From an uncultured Gammaproteobacteria bacterium (lineage in GTDB: Bacteria > Pseudomonadota > Gammaproteobacteria > Steroidobacterales > XN24), in NCBI GenBank assembly GCA_947259915.1, contig CAMYOC010000033.1, positions 137,523 to 195,779 of the forward strand: a stretch of DNA of 58,257 nt, read 5' to 3'. The notes under the pieces are model-generated. The model saw only the letters and a list, made by a program, of their open reading frames with translations. It did not search any database and had not been told where the DNA came from. How positions within the stretch are numbered: the stretch's first letter is position 1; the number at the start of each line of letters is the position of its first letter. Positions 49,153 to 58,141 of the stretch are shown piece by piece. The position numbers were made by a program, and so were the translations under genes.

Positions 49153-51146
49153 TGTTTGGCCGTCTGCTGATCGCCAACCGCGGCGAAATCGCCTGCCGCA
49201 TCATCCGTAGCTGTCAGCGGCTGGGTATCCACACGATCGCGGTCCATTCAGCTGCCGACGCCCATGCCCGTCACGTGCGGCTGGCCGACGAGGCGGCCGA
49301 TCTCGGCGGGCTGCGCCCGGATGAGTCCTACCTGCGCGTCGACCGGTTGCTCGAACTGGCCAAACAACGCGGCGCCGATGCGATCCATCCCGGCTACGGA
49401 TTCCTCTCCGAAAACCCGGACTTCGCCGCTGCCTGCGCCACGGCCGGAATCGCGTTTATCGGACCGGCTGCCGAGACCATCCGTCTGATGGGTTCCAAGA
49501 GCCGTGCGCGCCAGATCATGGCCGACGCCGGCGTGCCCGTGGTGCCCGGCTACGATGGTGACGACCAGGACGACGCAAAATTGCTGGCTGCGGCGCGCGG
49601 GGTCGGCTTCCCGGTCATGCTCAAGGCTTCGGCCGGCGGTGGCGGCAAGGGCATGCGCGTGATCCACGATGAGGCGGCCTTTAGCCAGGCACTGGCCGGC
49701 GCGCGCCGCGAAGCAGCGGCGGCCTTTGGCGACACCCGGATGATCGTGGAACGCTATGTGACCGGGCCGCGCCACGTGGAAGTGCAGATCATCGGCGATC
49801 AACACGGCGAGGTGCTGCATCTGTTCGAGCGCGAATGTTCGATACAACGCCGTCACCAGAAGATCATCGAGGAATCCCCGTCACCGGTGGTCGACGATGC
49901 GCTGCGCCGGCGGCTGACCGACGCAGCCGTCGCAGCCGCCAGGGCTGTGGATTACGTCAACGCCGGCACGGTGGAGTTCCTGCTCGATGCGTCCGGTGAG
50001 TTTTACTTTATGGAGATGAACACGCGTCTCCAGGTCGAGCATCCGGTGACCGAGGCGATCACCGGTGTGGATCTGGTCGAGTGGCAGCTGCGGGTCGCGG
50101 CTGGGGAGCCCCTGCCCTGCAGCCAGGACGACATCGTCAGTCACGGCCACGCGATCGAGGCGCGGATCTACGCCGAGAACCCGTTTAACGATTTCGTGCC
50201 GTCGACCGGTCATATCGGCCGCTTTGTCCACCCCCATGGCGCCATGGATCTGCGCATGGACACCGGCATCGAGGACGGCGACGAAGTCAGCATCCACTAC
50301 GACCCGATGCTGGCCAAGCTGATCGTCTGGGGGCCGGACCGGCCGGCCGCCGTCGACCGGCTGCGTCACGCCCTCGCCCGTACCTTGCTGACCGGACCGA
50401 CCACAAATCTGCCGTTGCTGCGTAGCATCGCCGGCCACCCGGACTTCGCCGACGCGCGCATGGATACGGCTTATCTGGACCAACACCTGGACCAGGTACT
50501 GGCAGCGCTGCCGGCCGCCCATGACATCGCGCTAATCGCGGCGGCCTGCAGCTTTGCGCAGACGCAGCGGCCCGTGGCGTCGCCCTCCGACCCCTGGTCG
50601 GTCTGGGACCGGGCCGACGGCTGGCGCGCCGGCGGCGGTGGGCTGCGTATGCGTTTTTCCGACGCCTCGGCGGAACACTATGACATCACCTTGAGCGAAA
50701 CCGCGGACGGCTGGATCGCGTGGCTCGGCGAGCGATGCCTCCGGGTCCGTTGCCGCCCGCTGGATGCGGACCATATGGAGCTGCAGGTCGACGACGCCGA
50801 TGTCCAGGCCACGGTGCTGAACGACGGCGTGGATTGTTTTGTCGGTCTCGATTTTGGCGGCTACGAATTGACCCGGGTGCCGCTGTACAAATCGGACGGC
50901 AGCGACAGCGAGGACGACGCTCATCCGGGTGCGCCGATGCCCGGACGGATCGTCGCCGTCCACGTGCGCGAGGGCGATCGGGTGGAACCCGGGCAGCCGC
51001 TGCTTGTCATGGAAGGCATGAAAATGGAATACACGCTCGCCTCCCCGATGGCCGGTGTCGTGCGCCGGGTGCTCTATGCCGAAGGCGATTCGGTAGAAGC
51101 CGAGACACCGCTGGTCGATATCGATCCGCGGGCTGATGAATCCTGA
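49152..51146 (+). CDS. liuD: Methylcrotonyl-CoA carboxylase biotin-containing (alpha) subunit
   Basis: A 664-residue protein with biotin carboxylase (MFGRLLIANRGEIACRII, the glycine-rich ATP loop KASAGGGGKGMR, EMNTRLQVEHPVTE), a BT/linker region, and a C-terminal biotinyl domain with the biotin lysine Lys624 in MEGMKMEY. The frame is open upstream into liuC, but the conserved start at 49152 overlaps the liuC stop and is right for the family. Confidence 0.96.
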   Translation: MFGRLLIANRGEIACRIIRSCQRLGIHTIAVHSAADAHARHVRLADEAADLGGLRPDESYLRVDRLLELAKQRGADAIHPGYGFLSENPDFAAACATAGIAFIGPAAETIRLMGSKSRARQIMADAGVPVVPGYDGDDQDDAKLLAAARGVGFPVMLKASAGGGGKGMRVIHDEAAFSQALAGARREAAAAFGDTRMIVERYVTGPRHVEVQIIGDQHGEVLHLFERECSIQRRHQKIIEESPSPVVDDALRRRLTDAAVAAARAVDYVNAGTVEFLLDASGEFYFMEMNTRLQVEHPVTEAITGVDLVEWQLRVAAGEPLPCSQDDIVSHGHAIEARIYAENPFNDFVPSTGHIGRFVHPHGAMDLRMDTGIEDGDEVSIHYDPMLAKLIVWGPDRPAAVDRLRHALARTLLTGPTTNLPLLRSIAGHPDFADARMDTAYLDQHLDQVLAALPAAHDIALIAAACSFAQTQRPVASPSDPWSVWDRADGWRAGGGGLRMRFSDASAEHYDITLSETADGWIAWLGERCLRVRCRPLDADHMELQVDDADVQATVLNDGVDCFVGLDFGGYELTRVPLYKSDGSDSEDDAHPGAPMPGRIVAVHVREGDRVEPGQPLLVMEGMKMEYTLASPMAGVVRRVLYAEGDSVEAETPLVDIDPRADES

Positions 51147-52084
51147 TGAGCTATCTGCCAAAAAGCGTCCGCGTCGTCGAGGTCGGGCCCCGCGATGGTC
51201 TGCAAAACGAGGCACAGCAAGTGCCGACCGAGGTCAAGATCGAGCTGGTCGACCGACTCGGCGCCGCCGGTCTGCCGGCGGTAGAAGTGACCAGCTTTGT
51301 CAGCCCGAAATGGGTGCCGCAGCTGGCCGACGCCGAAGCCGTGCTGGCGGGCGTGGACTTCCGGCCCGGTACCGACTACCCGGTGCTGGTGCCAAATCTG
51401 CAAGGCCTGGAGCGGGCGCTGGCCACCGGAGTCCGGGAAGTGGCCGTGTTTACCGCCGCCTCAGAGTCTTTTAATCAACGCAATATCAACGCCGGCATCG
51501 AGGAATCACTGACCCGGATCGCCGCGATCATGCACGCGGCCCGGGACGTCGACATCAAGGTGCGCGGCTATGTGTCCTGTGTGCTCGGCTGTCCCTACGA
51601 GGGCGACATCGATCCGGCCCGGGTCGCCGCGGTAAGCCGTCGGCTGCTCGATCTGGGCTGTTACGAGATTTCGCTCGGCGACACCATCGGTGCCGGCACG
51701 CCGCTGGCCGCGCGACGGATGCTGGAGACGACCGCCGCGGCGGTCCCGCTCGAACAGCTCGCGGTCCATTTCCACGACACCCGCGGCCAGGCACTGGCCA
51801 ATATCTTCGCCTGTCTCGAGACCGGCGTCGCCACCATCGACGCATCCGTAGCCGGTCTCGGCGGCTGTCCCTATGCCAGTGGCGCGACCGGCAATGTGGC
51901 GACCGAGGATCTGGTCCATATGCTCCACGGGATGGGTATCGAGACCGGCATCGATCAGCGCGGTCTGCTGGAGGCGAGCCTGTTTATCAGCGAGGCCCTG
52001 GGTCGCCCGCCGACCAGCAGGCTCGGTATGATTGCCGCCCTCCACCAGAAAGGCCGCGACGACGACAAGAGCGAGGCAGGATGA
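51146..52084 (+). CDS. liuE: Hydroxymethylglutaryl-CoA lyase
   Basis: Cleaves HMG-CoA to acetoacetate and acetyl-CoA, ending the leucine pathway. The 312-residue TIM-barrel protein shows VEVGPRDGLQNE, metal-binding HFHDTRGQALAN and the catalytic-cysteine loop GLGGCPYASGATGNVATED. It overlaps the liuD stop by one base. Confidence 0.96.
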   Translation: MSYLPKSVRVVEVGPRDGLQNEAQQVPTEVKIELVDRLGAAGLPAVEVTSFVSPKWVPQLADAEAVLAGVDFRPGTDYPVLVPNLQGLERALATGVREVAVFTAASESFNQRNINAGIEESLTRIAAIMHAARDVDIKVRGYVSCVLGCPYEGDIDPARVAAVSRRLLDLGCYEISLGDTIGAGTPLAARRMLETTAAAVPLEQLAVHFHDTRGQALANIFACLETGVATIDASVAGLGGCPYASGATGNVATEDLVHMLHGMGIETGIDQRGLLEASLFISEALGRPPTSRLGMIAALHQKGRDDDKSEAG

Positions 52085-52196
52085 ACCATTTGGCTTGAGG
52101 CCGGGGCGACGCCGGTATCTCAACCGCGCCGACAGAGGCAAAAAGAACACGCTGTATTCAACACGGTCCGCGCAGCAACGGGCCAGGGAGCATGAC

Positions 52197-52964
52197 ATGG
52201 ATATCACCAAAGCAAACGCGGTCGTCACCGGCTCAGCCTCGGGTCTGGGTCTGGCGGTGGCCCAGCGGGTCGCCGCTGAGGGCGGCCGGGTCGCGATGCT
52301 TGACGTCAACGAGGCCCAGGGCCAGGAAGCGGCCGCGGCGCTCGGAGACCGGGCGATCTTTATCCGCACCGATGTCAGCAATGAGGACGAGGTCAACGCA
52401 GCCGTAGACCAGGCGGTCGAGGCCTTTGGCGGGGTGACCCTGTGTGTCAATTGCGCCGGCATCCTCGGCGCCGCCCGCGTGCTGGGCCGCGAGGCGCCGA
52501 TGCCCGGCGAGTATTTCTCCCGCGTCATCAAGGTCAACCTGATCGGCACCTTCCTGATGTGCAAGGCCGCCGCCAACGCGATGCAGCACAATGAACCCAA
52601 CGAGGAAGGCGAACGCGGCGTGATCGTCAACACCGCTTCGGTGGCCGCCTTTGAAGGTCAGATCGGTCAGGCGGCCTACTCCGCGTCCAAAGCCGGTGTG
52701 GCCGGTATGGCGTTGCCGCTGGCGCGCGAGTTCTCGCGTCTGGGTATCCGCGTCAACACCGTGGCACCGGGCATCTTCCTCACGCCGATGATGGAGGGCA
52801 TGCCGGAGGAAGTGCAGCAGTCACTGGCGGCCCAGGTGCCGTTCCCGTCGCGGCTCGGCCGGCCGGCAGAGTTCGCCGATCTGGTCGCTTATATCTATGG
52901 CGCCGTGATGTTGAACGCGGAGACCATCCGCCAGGACGGCGCGATCCGCATGCAGCCGAAATGA
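52197..52964 (+). CDS. 3-hydroxyacyl-CoA dehydrogenase type 2-like SDR
   Basis: Short-chain dehydrogenase of 255 residues. The nucleotide motif is TGSASGLG (11-18), NCAGILG follows, and the catalytic Ser148, Tyr161 and Lys165 are in place. The sequence resembles HSD17B10-type enzymes that oxidise 2-methyl-3-hydroxybutyryl-CoA in isoleucine breakdown, which fits the cluster. AGGGAG lies seven bases before the ATG at 52197; the open frame further upstream overlaps liuE and is not used. Confidence 0.88.
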   Translation: MDITKANAVVTGSASGLGLAVAQRVAAEGGRVAMLDVNEAQGQEAAAALGDRAIFIRTDVSNEDEVNAAVDQAVEAFGGVTLCVNCAGILGAARVLGREAPMPGEYFSRVIKVNLIGTFLMCKAAANAMQHNEPNEEGERGVIVNTASVAAFEGQIGQAAYSASKAGVAGMALPLAREFSRLGIRVNTVAPGIFLTPMMEGMPEEVQQSLAAQVPFPSRLGRPAEFADLVAYIYGAVMLNAETIRQDGAIRMQPK

Positions 52965-53028
52965 CCGGGACAATGATCTCGACCAGCGCTTGCTGCTACC
53001 CCACACCCCGCATCTCAGGAGTGAACCC

Positions 53029-54513
53029 ATGACCCCTTATCGGTCATCCTTCCGGCCGCCCCCAGGGCCGTCGTTCCGCATCCCGCTCGCCGCCGTCGCC
53101 GCCCTGGCCCTGTTTGCCAGTGGCTGCGGCCGCGACACGCCGCCGCCCGCCTCAGAAGCCGAGCCTCCGCCGCCGGCCGCCGCCGTCGTCGAGCGCGCCG
53201 AGCAGCTCCGCTTCAATGTGCCGGTCTATCACCGCAAGCTCGACAACGGACTCAAGGTCGTGGTCTCGCCGGACAACACCGCGCCGGTGGCGACCGTGGC
53301 GGTGTATTACAAGGTCGGCCTGCGCAGCGAGCCAAAAGGCCTGACCGGGTTCTCGCACCTGTTCGAACACATGATGTTCCAGGGCTCGGAGAATCTGCCC
53401 AAGGGCGGCTTCGACCAGCTGATCTCCGGTAATGGCGGCGTCATCCAGGGCCAGACCAAACCCGACACGACGCTGTATTACGAAGTGGTCCCGGTACACA
53501 TGATCGAGACCGTGTTGTGGGCCGAAGCCGATCGCATGGGCCGGCTGACCGTCAACCAGGAGAACCTGGACAACCAGCGCGAAGTGGTCAAAAACGAATA
53601 CCGGATGAAGATACAGAACCAGCCCTATGCGGAATTCATCAGCGTCGAGATCAACCAGACCGCTTATGAAAACTGGCAGAACGGCCACAACTTTTGGGGC
53701 GACATGGAGGATCTCGACGCCGCCACGCTGGACACCGTGCGCGACTTCCACGAGACCTATTACGCGCCCAACAACGCGGTAGTGGTGGTCGTCGGCGACG
53801 TGGACCCGGACGCGGTGTTCGCGATGGTCGAGAAACACTTCGGCGACTTCAAGCGGCGCTCGCAGCCAAAAGCCCCGGATCTGTCCGAACCGGTTCAGGA
53901 AGCAGAGAAGCGCGCGAGCTTTGTCGATCCGCTGGCGCCGCAGCCGGCGCTGGCTTTCGCCTATCACGTGCCCGAGCGCGGCACGCCGGAATACTACGCG
54001 ATGGGCGTGATCGATCTTATCCTGGTGACCGGGCAGGACAGCCTGCTCTATCGCCGGCTGGTGGCCGAGAAAGGCTATGCCTCGTTTGTTGGCGGCGGCA
54101 TCAACCTGATGGGGGGCATGTTCGACTACAAGGGGCCGATGACCTGGGCCGGCTATCTGATCCACGACCAGGGCCAGGATCCTGAGGCCATCGTTGCCGA
54201 CTTTGACGACGTGATCGACACCTTCCGTGAGAATCTGGTGGACGAAGCCACGCTGGAACGGGCGATGACCAAGTTCCGCTCCGGCTTTTATGAATCACAG
54301 GGTGGCCGCTTTGGCATCAGCCGCGCCGACATGCTGGCCAGCTTTGCGTTGTTCGACGACGACCCGGATGCGATCAACCGCATCGAGGCGAATATGGCGG
54401 CGGTGACGCCGGAGCTTATCCAGCAGGTCGCGCGCGATTATCTGCGGCCGACCAACCGGTCGCTGCTGTTTCTGGAAGCCGGCGCAGCCGGACCACAGGC
54501 GGGAGGGCAATGA
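53029..54513 (+). CDS. M16 zinc metallopeptidase, active subunit (lipoprotein)
   Basis: Pitrilysin-family peptidase of 494 residues. A lipoprotein signal ends at Cys33 (LFASGC), followed by a Pro/Ala-rich linker. The inverted zinc motif H-x2-E-H is at His110, Glu113 and His114 (HLFEHMMF), with a downstream Glu190 (VKNEYRM) as likely third ligand. It should sit in the periplasm attached to a membrane. Start at the ATG 53029 has AGGAGTGA before it. It overlaps the inactive partner gene by 4 bp. Confidence 0.9.
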   Translation: MTPYRSSFRPPPGPSFRIPLAAVAALALFASGCGRDTPPPASEAEPPPPAAAVVERAEQLRFNVPVYHRKLDNGLKVVVSPDNTAPVATVAVYYKVGLRSEPKGLTGFSHLFEHMMFQGSENLPKGGFDQLISGNGGVIQGQTKPDTTLYYEVVPVHMIETVLWAEADRMGRLTVNQENLDNQREVVKNEYRMKIQNQPYAEFISVEINQTAYENWQNGHNFWGDMEDLDAATLDTVRDFHETYYAPNNAVVVVVGDVDPDAVFAMVEKHFGDFKRRSQPKAPDLSEPVQEAEKRASFVDPLAPQPALAFAYHVPERGTPEYYAMGVIDLILVTGQDSLLYRRLVAEKGYASFVGGGINLMGGMFDYKGPMTWAGYLIHDQGQDPEAIVADFDDVIDTFRENLVDEATLERAMTKFRSGFYESQGGRFGISRADMLASFALFDDDPDAINRIEANMAAVTPELIQQVARDYLRPTNRSLLFLEAGAAGPQAGGQ

Positions 54514-55913
54514 GCATGAAGATGACCGACCCGATCACTTGTGTCGCGCTCGCCACGCTGCTGCTCGGCTTTGCCGGCGCCCACGCCGCGGATATCCCGC
54601 CGCCGGGAGAGCCGAAGGATTATCAGCTGCCGGCGAAGACCGAGTATCAGCTCGAAAACGGCATGCACGTGACCCTGGTGCCCTTTGGCTCGGTGCCCAA
54701 GGTCAGCATGGTGTTGTCGATCCGCACCGGCAATCTGAATGAGGGCGAAGACACCTGGCTGGCGGACCTGACCGGTGAATTGATGACCGAAGGTGCTGGT
54801 GACATGGATGCGGAGACGCTCGCCCGGGTGGCCGCGGAACTTGGCGGTGCGGTCAGCGTGTCCACCGGTTCGGAGACCACCAGCATCAGCATGGGCAGTC
54901 TGGCCGACAAGGCGCCGGAAGCCATCGCGCTGATGGCTGCGGTGGCGCGCAGCCCGATCCTGCCTGAATCGGAACTGGATCGTATCCGCCAGGATTTCCT
55001 GCGCAATCTGAGCATCTCGAGAACACAGCCCAACGGCCAGGCCGCGATGGCGTTTTATCCGCGGATCTATGGCAGCCATGCCTTTGGAACGGTCTACCCG
55101 ACCGATGAGCAGCTGGCCGGCTATACCATCGAGGACGTGCGTGCCTATTACGCCGACAACTTTGGCGCCCGTCGCAGCCATCTGTATATCACCGGCCAGT
55201 TCGACACCGCCGCGGTCCGCGACGCGATCAGCGAGCAATTCGCCGGCTGGGAACCGGGCCCCGAGGTGATGATCGACGTGCCGAACCCGAACCGTTCCGG
55301 CAGTCTGCAAATCGTCGACCGGCCCGGGTCGCCGCAGTCCACGGTGCTGATCGGGATCCCGGTGATTGGCATCATCGACCCGGCCTATGCCGAGTTCCAG
55401 ATGACCAACAGCGTGCTCGGCGGCGCCGGCTTCCTGTCGCGTTTCTTCCGCAACATCCGTGAGGAAAAGGGCTATTCCTATGATCCGGGCAGCAGGACCC
55501 GGGGCCATTATCGCGACAACCTGTGGGTGTTTTCCGCCAATCTCAACACGCCGGACACCGGCGCGGCGCTGACCGAGTTCTTCCGCGAAATCAGACAGCT
55601 GCAGGACACCCCACCGGCTGATCCCGAGCTGGCGTTGATCCGCGGTTATCGTGGCGGCGTATTCGTGCTGAGCAACGCCTCGCGTGGCGGCATCATCGGC
55701 ACCTTGAGTCTGATGGACTTCCACGGTCTGCCCGACACCTTCCTCACCGAGTATCTGGCACGGATGAACCGGGTCACACCGGAGCAGGTCAGCGCGATGG
55801 CGCGCAGCCAGTTACCGATACCAGGGATGACGGTGGTCGTGGTGGGCGATAGCGAGATGATCGAGCCCCAGATCGCCGAAGTCGAGGAACTCAAGGCCTA
55901 TCTGGCGGATTGA
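54510..55913 (+). CDS. M16 peptidase-like inactive partner
   Basis: A 467-residue exported M16 homologue (signal peptide ALATLLLGFAGAHAA). At the place of the zinc motif it has WLADLTGELM (residues 83-91) with no histidines, so it is non-catalytic. The typical M16 C-terminal text GYSYDPGSRTRGHYRDN is present. Heterodimers of an active and an inactive M16 protein are known in bacteria and in mitochondrial processing peptidase, and the ATGA overlap with the active gene supports a fixed ratio. The substrate is unknown. Confidence 0.9.
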   Translation: MSMKMTDPITCVALATLLLGFAGAHAADIPPPGEPKDYQLPAKTEYQLENGMHVTLVPFGSVPKVSMVLSIRTGNLNEGEDTWLADLTGELMTEGAGDMDAETLARVAAELGGAVSVSTGSETTSISMGSLADKAPEAIALMAAVARSPILPESELDRIRQDFLRNLSISRTQPNGQAAMAFYPRIYGSHAFGTVYPTDEQLAGYTIEDVRAYYADNFGARRSHLYITGQFDTAAVRDAISEQFAGWEPGPEVMIDVPNPNRSGSLQIVDRPGSPQSTVLIGIPVIGIIDPAYAEFQMTNSVLGGAGFLSRFFRNIREEKGYSYDPGSRTRGHYRDNLWVFSANLNTPDTGAALTEFFREIRQLQDTPPADPELALIRGYRGGVFVLSNASRGGIIGTLSLMDFHGLPDTFLTEYLARMNRVTPEQVSAMARSQLPIPGMTVVVVGDSEMIEPQIAEVEELKAYLAD

Positions 55914-55916
55914 GCG

Positions 55917-55945
55917 TCCGCCGCGGGTCCATGCCCGCGGGCGGA
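55917..55945. terminator. GC-rich hairpin after the M16 pair
   Basis: TCCGCCGCGGG pairs with CCCGCGGGCGGA (one bulged G) around a six-base loop, starting 4 bp after the M16 stop codon. It is followed by TGCTTTAGAAT, not a proper T-tract, so termination is probable but not certain. TAGAAT here could serve as -10 for the next gene. Confidence 0.5.
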
Positions 55946-56030
55946 TGCTTTAGAATAGATGGCTGCCCAATCGTCGACTGCGATGGGCGGCCGTTTTTTT
56001 GCCGCGCCGTCAGAGATACGGGAGATCAGG

Positions 56031-57629
56031 ATGACAGAACGCGACCAGATGGAGTACGACATTGCCGTGGTCGGCGGCGGTCCGGCCGGTCTGGCCTGCG
56101 CCATCCGTATCAAACAGCTCACCCCGGAGCGCTCCGTCTGTCTGCTGGAGAAGGGCTCGGAACTCGGTGTCCACGCGCTGTCCGGCGCGGTCATGCAACC
56201 CGACGCGCTCGACGCGTTGTTGCCCGGATGGCGCGACAACCCGCCGGGTGTCTGCGTACCGGCCAGCAAAGACGAATTCCTGCTGCTGACAAAAGAGCGC
56301 GCCGTGCGTCTGCCGACACCGCCGCAATCAAACAATCACGGCAACTTTATCGTCTCCCAGGGCATGCTGGTCCAGCAGCTCGCCCAGCAGGCCGAGGCGC
56401 TGGAAGTCGACGTATTCCCGGGTTTCTCCGCGGTCGAGGCACTGGTAGAACTCGAGCGCGTGGTCGGCGTGCGCTGTGGCGATATGGGCGTGGAAGCCGA
56501 CGGCAGCGAGGGTCCGGCCTTTGCCCCGGGGGTGGATATCCGCGCCGGCGTCACCGTGCTGGCCGAAGGCTGCCGCGGCAGCATCTCCAAACGACTGATC
56601 AAGCGCTTCGACCTCGATGCCGGTCGCGAACCGCAGACCTACGGGCTGGGCTTTAAGGAGCTCTGGCAACTCCCCGCGGGTCGCGGCGAGCCGGGCAAGA
56701 TACAACACACGGTGGGCTGGCCGCTGGACCGCAAGACCTACGGCGGCAGCTTTCTCTATCACCTGGACAACGATCAGGTGTATATCGGCTTTGTCATCGG
56801 GCTGGATTATCAGGACCCGATGTTCTCGCCGTTCGAAGCATTCCAGCAGTACAAACATCACCCGGTGATCAAGGCGCTGCTCGACGGCGGCGAGATCGTT
56901 TCCGCCGGCGCGCGCACGCTGATCGAGGGCGGCATCCAGTCATTGCCAAAGCTGGACGTGCCCGGCGCGGTGCTGATCGGCGATGCCGCGGGCACGCTGA
57001 ACGTGGCCAAGATCAAGGGCATCCACATGGCTATCCGCTCGGGCATGCTGGCCGCCGAACATATCGCCGAGACCGGCAAGGCGGAGGGCTTTGACACGCG
57101 CTGGCACGCCTCGCCCTCAGCCAAGGAGCTGCGCAAGGTCCGCAACATCCGCCCGGGCTTTAACAAAGGTCTGTGGTTCGGTCTGGCCAATGCCGCCTGG
57201 GAGACCGTCACCGCCGGTCTCAGCCCGTGGACGCTGAAGCATGACGCGGATCACGACAGCCTGCGCAGGATCGACGGCGCGATCACCGAGCGCGACTGGC
57301 TGGCCGAGCGCGCGTTGCCGCCGCGGGATCGTCTGGCCTCGGTCTATTTCGCCAACATCGCCCATGACGAAAACCAGCCGGTGCATCTGAAGGTGGCGGA
57401 CACTTCGATCTGCGCCACACAGTGTTACGAGGAGTACCGTAATCCCTGCACCCGTTTCTGCCCGGCCCAGGTCTACGAAATGGTGGACGACGGCAGCGGC
57501 GGCCGTAAGCTGCAGATCAACGCGTCGAATTGCGTCCACTGCAAGGCTTGCGATATCAAGGACCCGTATCAGATCATCGACTGGGTGCCGCCCGAAGGCG
57601 GCTCCGGTCCGAACTATCAGAATCTGTAG
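56031..57629 (+). CDS. Electron transfer flavoprotein-ubiquinone oxidoreductase
   Basis: Inner-membrane-associated FAD and [4Fe-4S] protein that passes electrons from ETF to ubiquinone. The N-terminal FAD fold is AVVGGGPAGLACAIR, the ubiquinone/FAD region includes GSFLYHL and LIGDAAGTLNVAKIKGIH, and the C-terminal cluster cysteines are in NPCTRFCPAQVYE and NCVHCKACDIKDP. Length 532. ATG at 56031 follows GGAGATCAGG. It completes the electron path from liuA; the etfAB genes are not in the window. Confidence 0.95.
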   Translation: MTERDQMEYDIAVVGGGPAGLACAIRIKQLTPERSVCLLEKGSELGVHALSGAVMQPDALDALLPGWRDNPPGVCVPASKDEFLLLTKERAVRLPTPPQSNNHGNFIVSQGMLVQQLAQQAEALEVDVFPGFSAVEALVELERVVGVRCGDMGVEADGSEGPAFAPGVDIRAGVTVLAEGCRGSISKRLIKRFDLDAGREPQTYGLGFKELWQLPAGRGEPGKIQHTVGWPLDRKTYGGSFLYHLDNDQVYIGFVIGLDYQDPMFSPFEAFQQYKHHPVIKALLDGGEIVSAGARTLIEGGIQSLPKLDVPGAVLIGDAAGTLNVAKIKGIHMAIRSGMLAAEHIAETGKAEGFDTRWHASPSAKELRKVRNIRPGFNKGLWFGLANAAWETVTAGLSPWTLKHDADHDSLRRIDGAITERDWLAERALPPRDRLASVYFANIAHDENQPVHLKVADTSICATQCYEEYRNPCTRFCPAQVYEMVDDGSGGRKLQINASNCVHCKACDIKDPYQIIDWVPPEGGSGPNYQNL

Positions 57630-57658
57630 TTGAGTATCAGAGAGTCGGGTCGCGCCTG

Positions 57659-58048
57659 ATGCAGCAACGCAAGCAAGAAAAGATCGGCTGGATCGGCGGC
57701 TGGCTGGGAGGATTCATCTGGGTATTGATCCTCTCCATCGTGTTCTTCGTCCAGGGCAAAGCGATGCAAGGGGGAATCGGCTTGCTGATTGTCTTCATGG
57801 CATGCGCGGCGATCGTGATGTTTTCGCCATGGCGGCATCCGCAGACCCTGTATCGAAAGCTCATGATGCCTGTCTACGTCCTCTTTGTTGCGGCGCTGGT
57901 CTGGGCCTTATGGTCGTTCGAAAATCCGGAAACAATGGGCTTCAACAGTTGGTGGAGTCTTCTGATACTGCTGCCTGCCCTGACGCCGTTTTGGACTGTT
58001 GGCAAGCGGCGCTGGGATGACGGGAACAGCGAACATTCGAAACAGTAG
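57659..58048 (+). CDS. Small four-span membrane protein, unknown function
   Basis: A 129-residue protein not recognised. Four hydrophobic stretches are visible (GGWLGGFIWVLILSIVFFV, GGIGLLIVFMACAAIVMF, MMPVYVLFVAALVWALW, WWSLLILLPALTPFW) with a basic N-terminus and a charged C-terminal tail. The Shine-Dalgarno is weak and the start is taken as the first ATG outside the preceding gene. It lies 29 bp after ETF-QO on the same strand. Base use is slightly more AT-rich than in upstream genes, as is the following region. Confidence 0.7.
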   Translation: MQQRKQEKIGWIGGWLGGFIWVLILSIVFFVQGKAMQGGIGLLIVFMACAAIVMFSPWRHPQTLYRKLMMPVYVLFVAALVWALWSFENPETMGFNSWWSLLILLPALTPFWTVGKRRWDDGNSEHSKQ

Positions 58049-58105
58049 CAGCTTGCTCAAGTAGCTCCAGACGCGTGCGAGTCGACGGGAAACGCAAACG
58101 ACTCC

Positions 58106-58134
58106 TTGACGCTATAACGTCATAACGTTAATAT
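58106..58134 (+). promoter_or_regulatory. Promoter and probable operator of the ribbon-helix-helix gene
   Basis: TTGACG and TAATAT are separated by 17 bp. The spacer is filled by two direct copies of ATAACGT (58114-58120 and 58122-58128, period 8); the second lies within the 8-bp palindrome TAACGTTA. The expected start of transcription (about 58141) coincides with the ATG at 58142, implying a leaderless or nearly leaderless message. The arrangement suits self-repression by the encoded DNA-binding protein. Confidence 0.65.
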
Positions 58135-58141
58135 GAGAATC

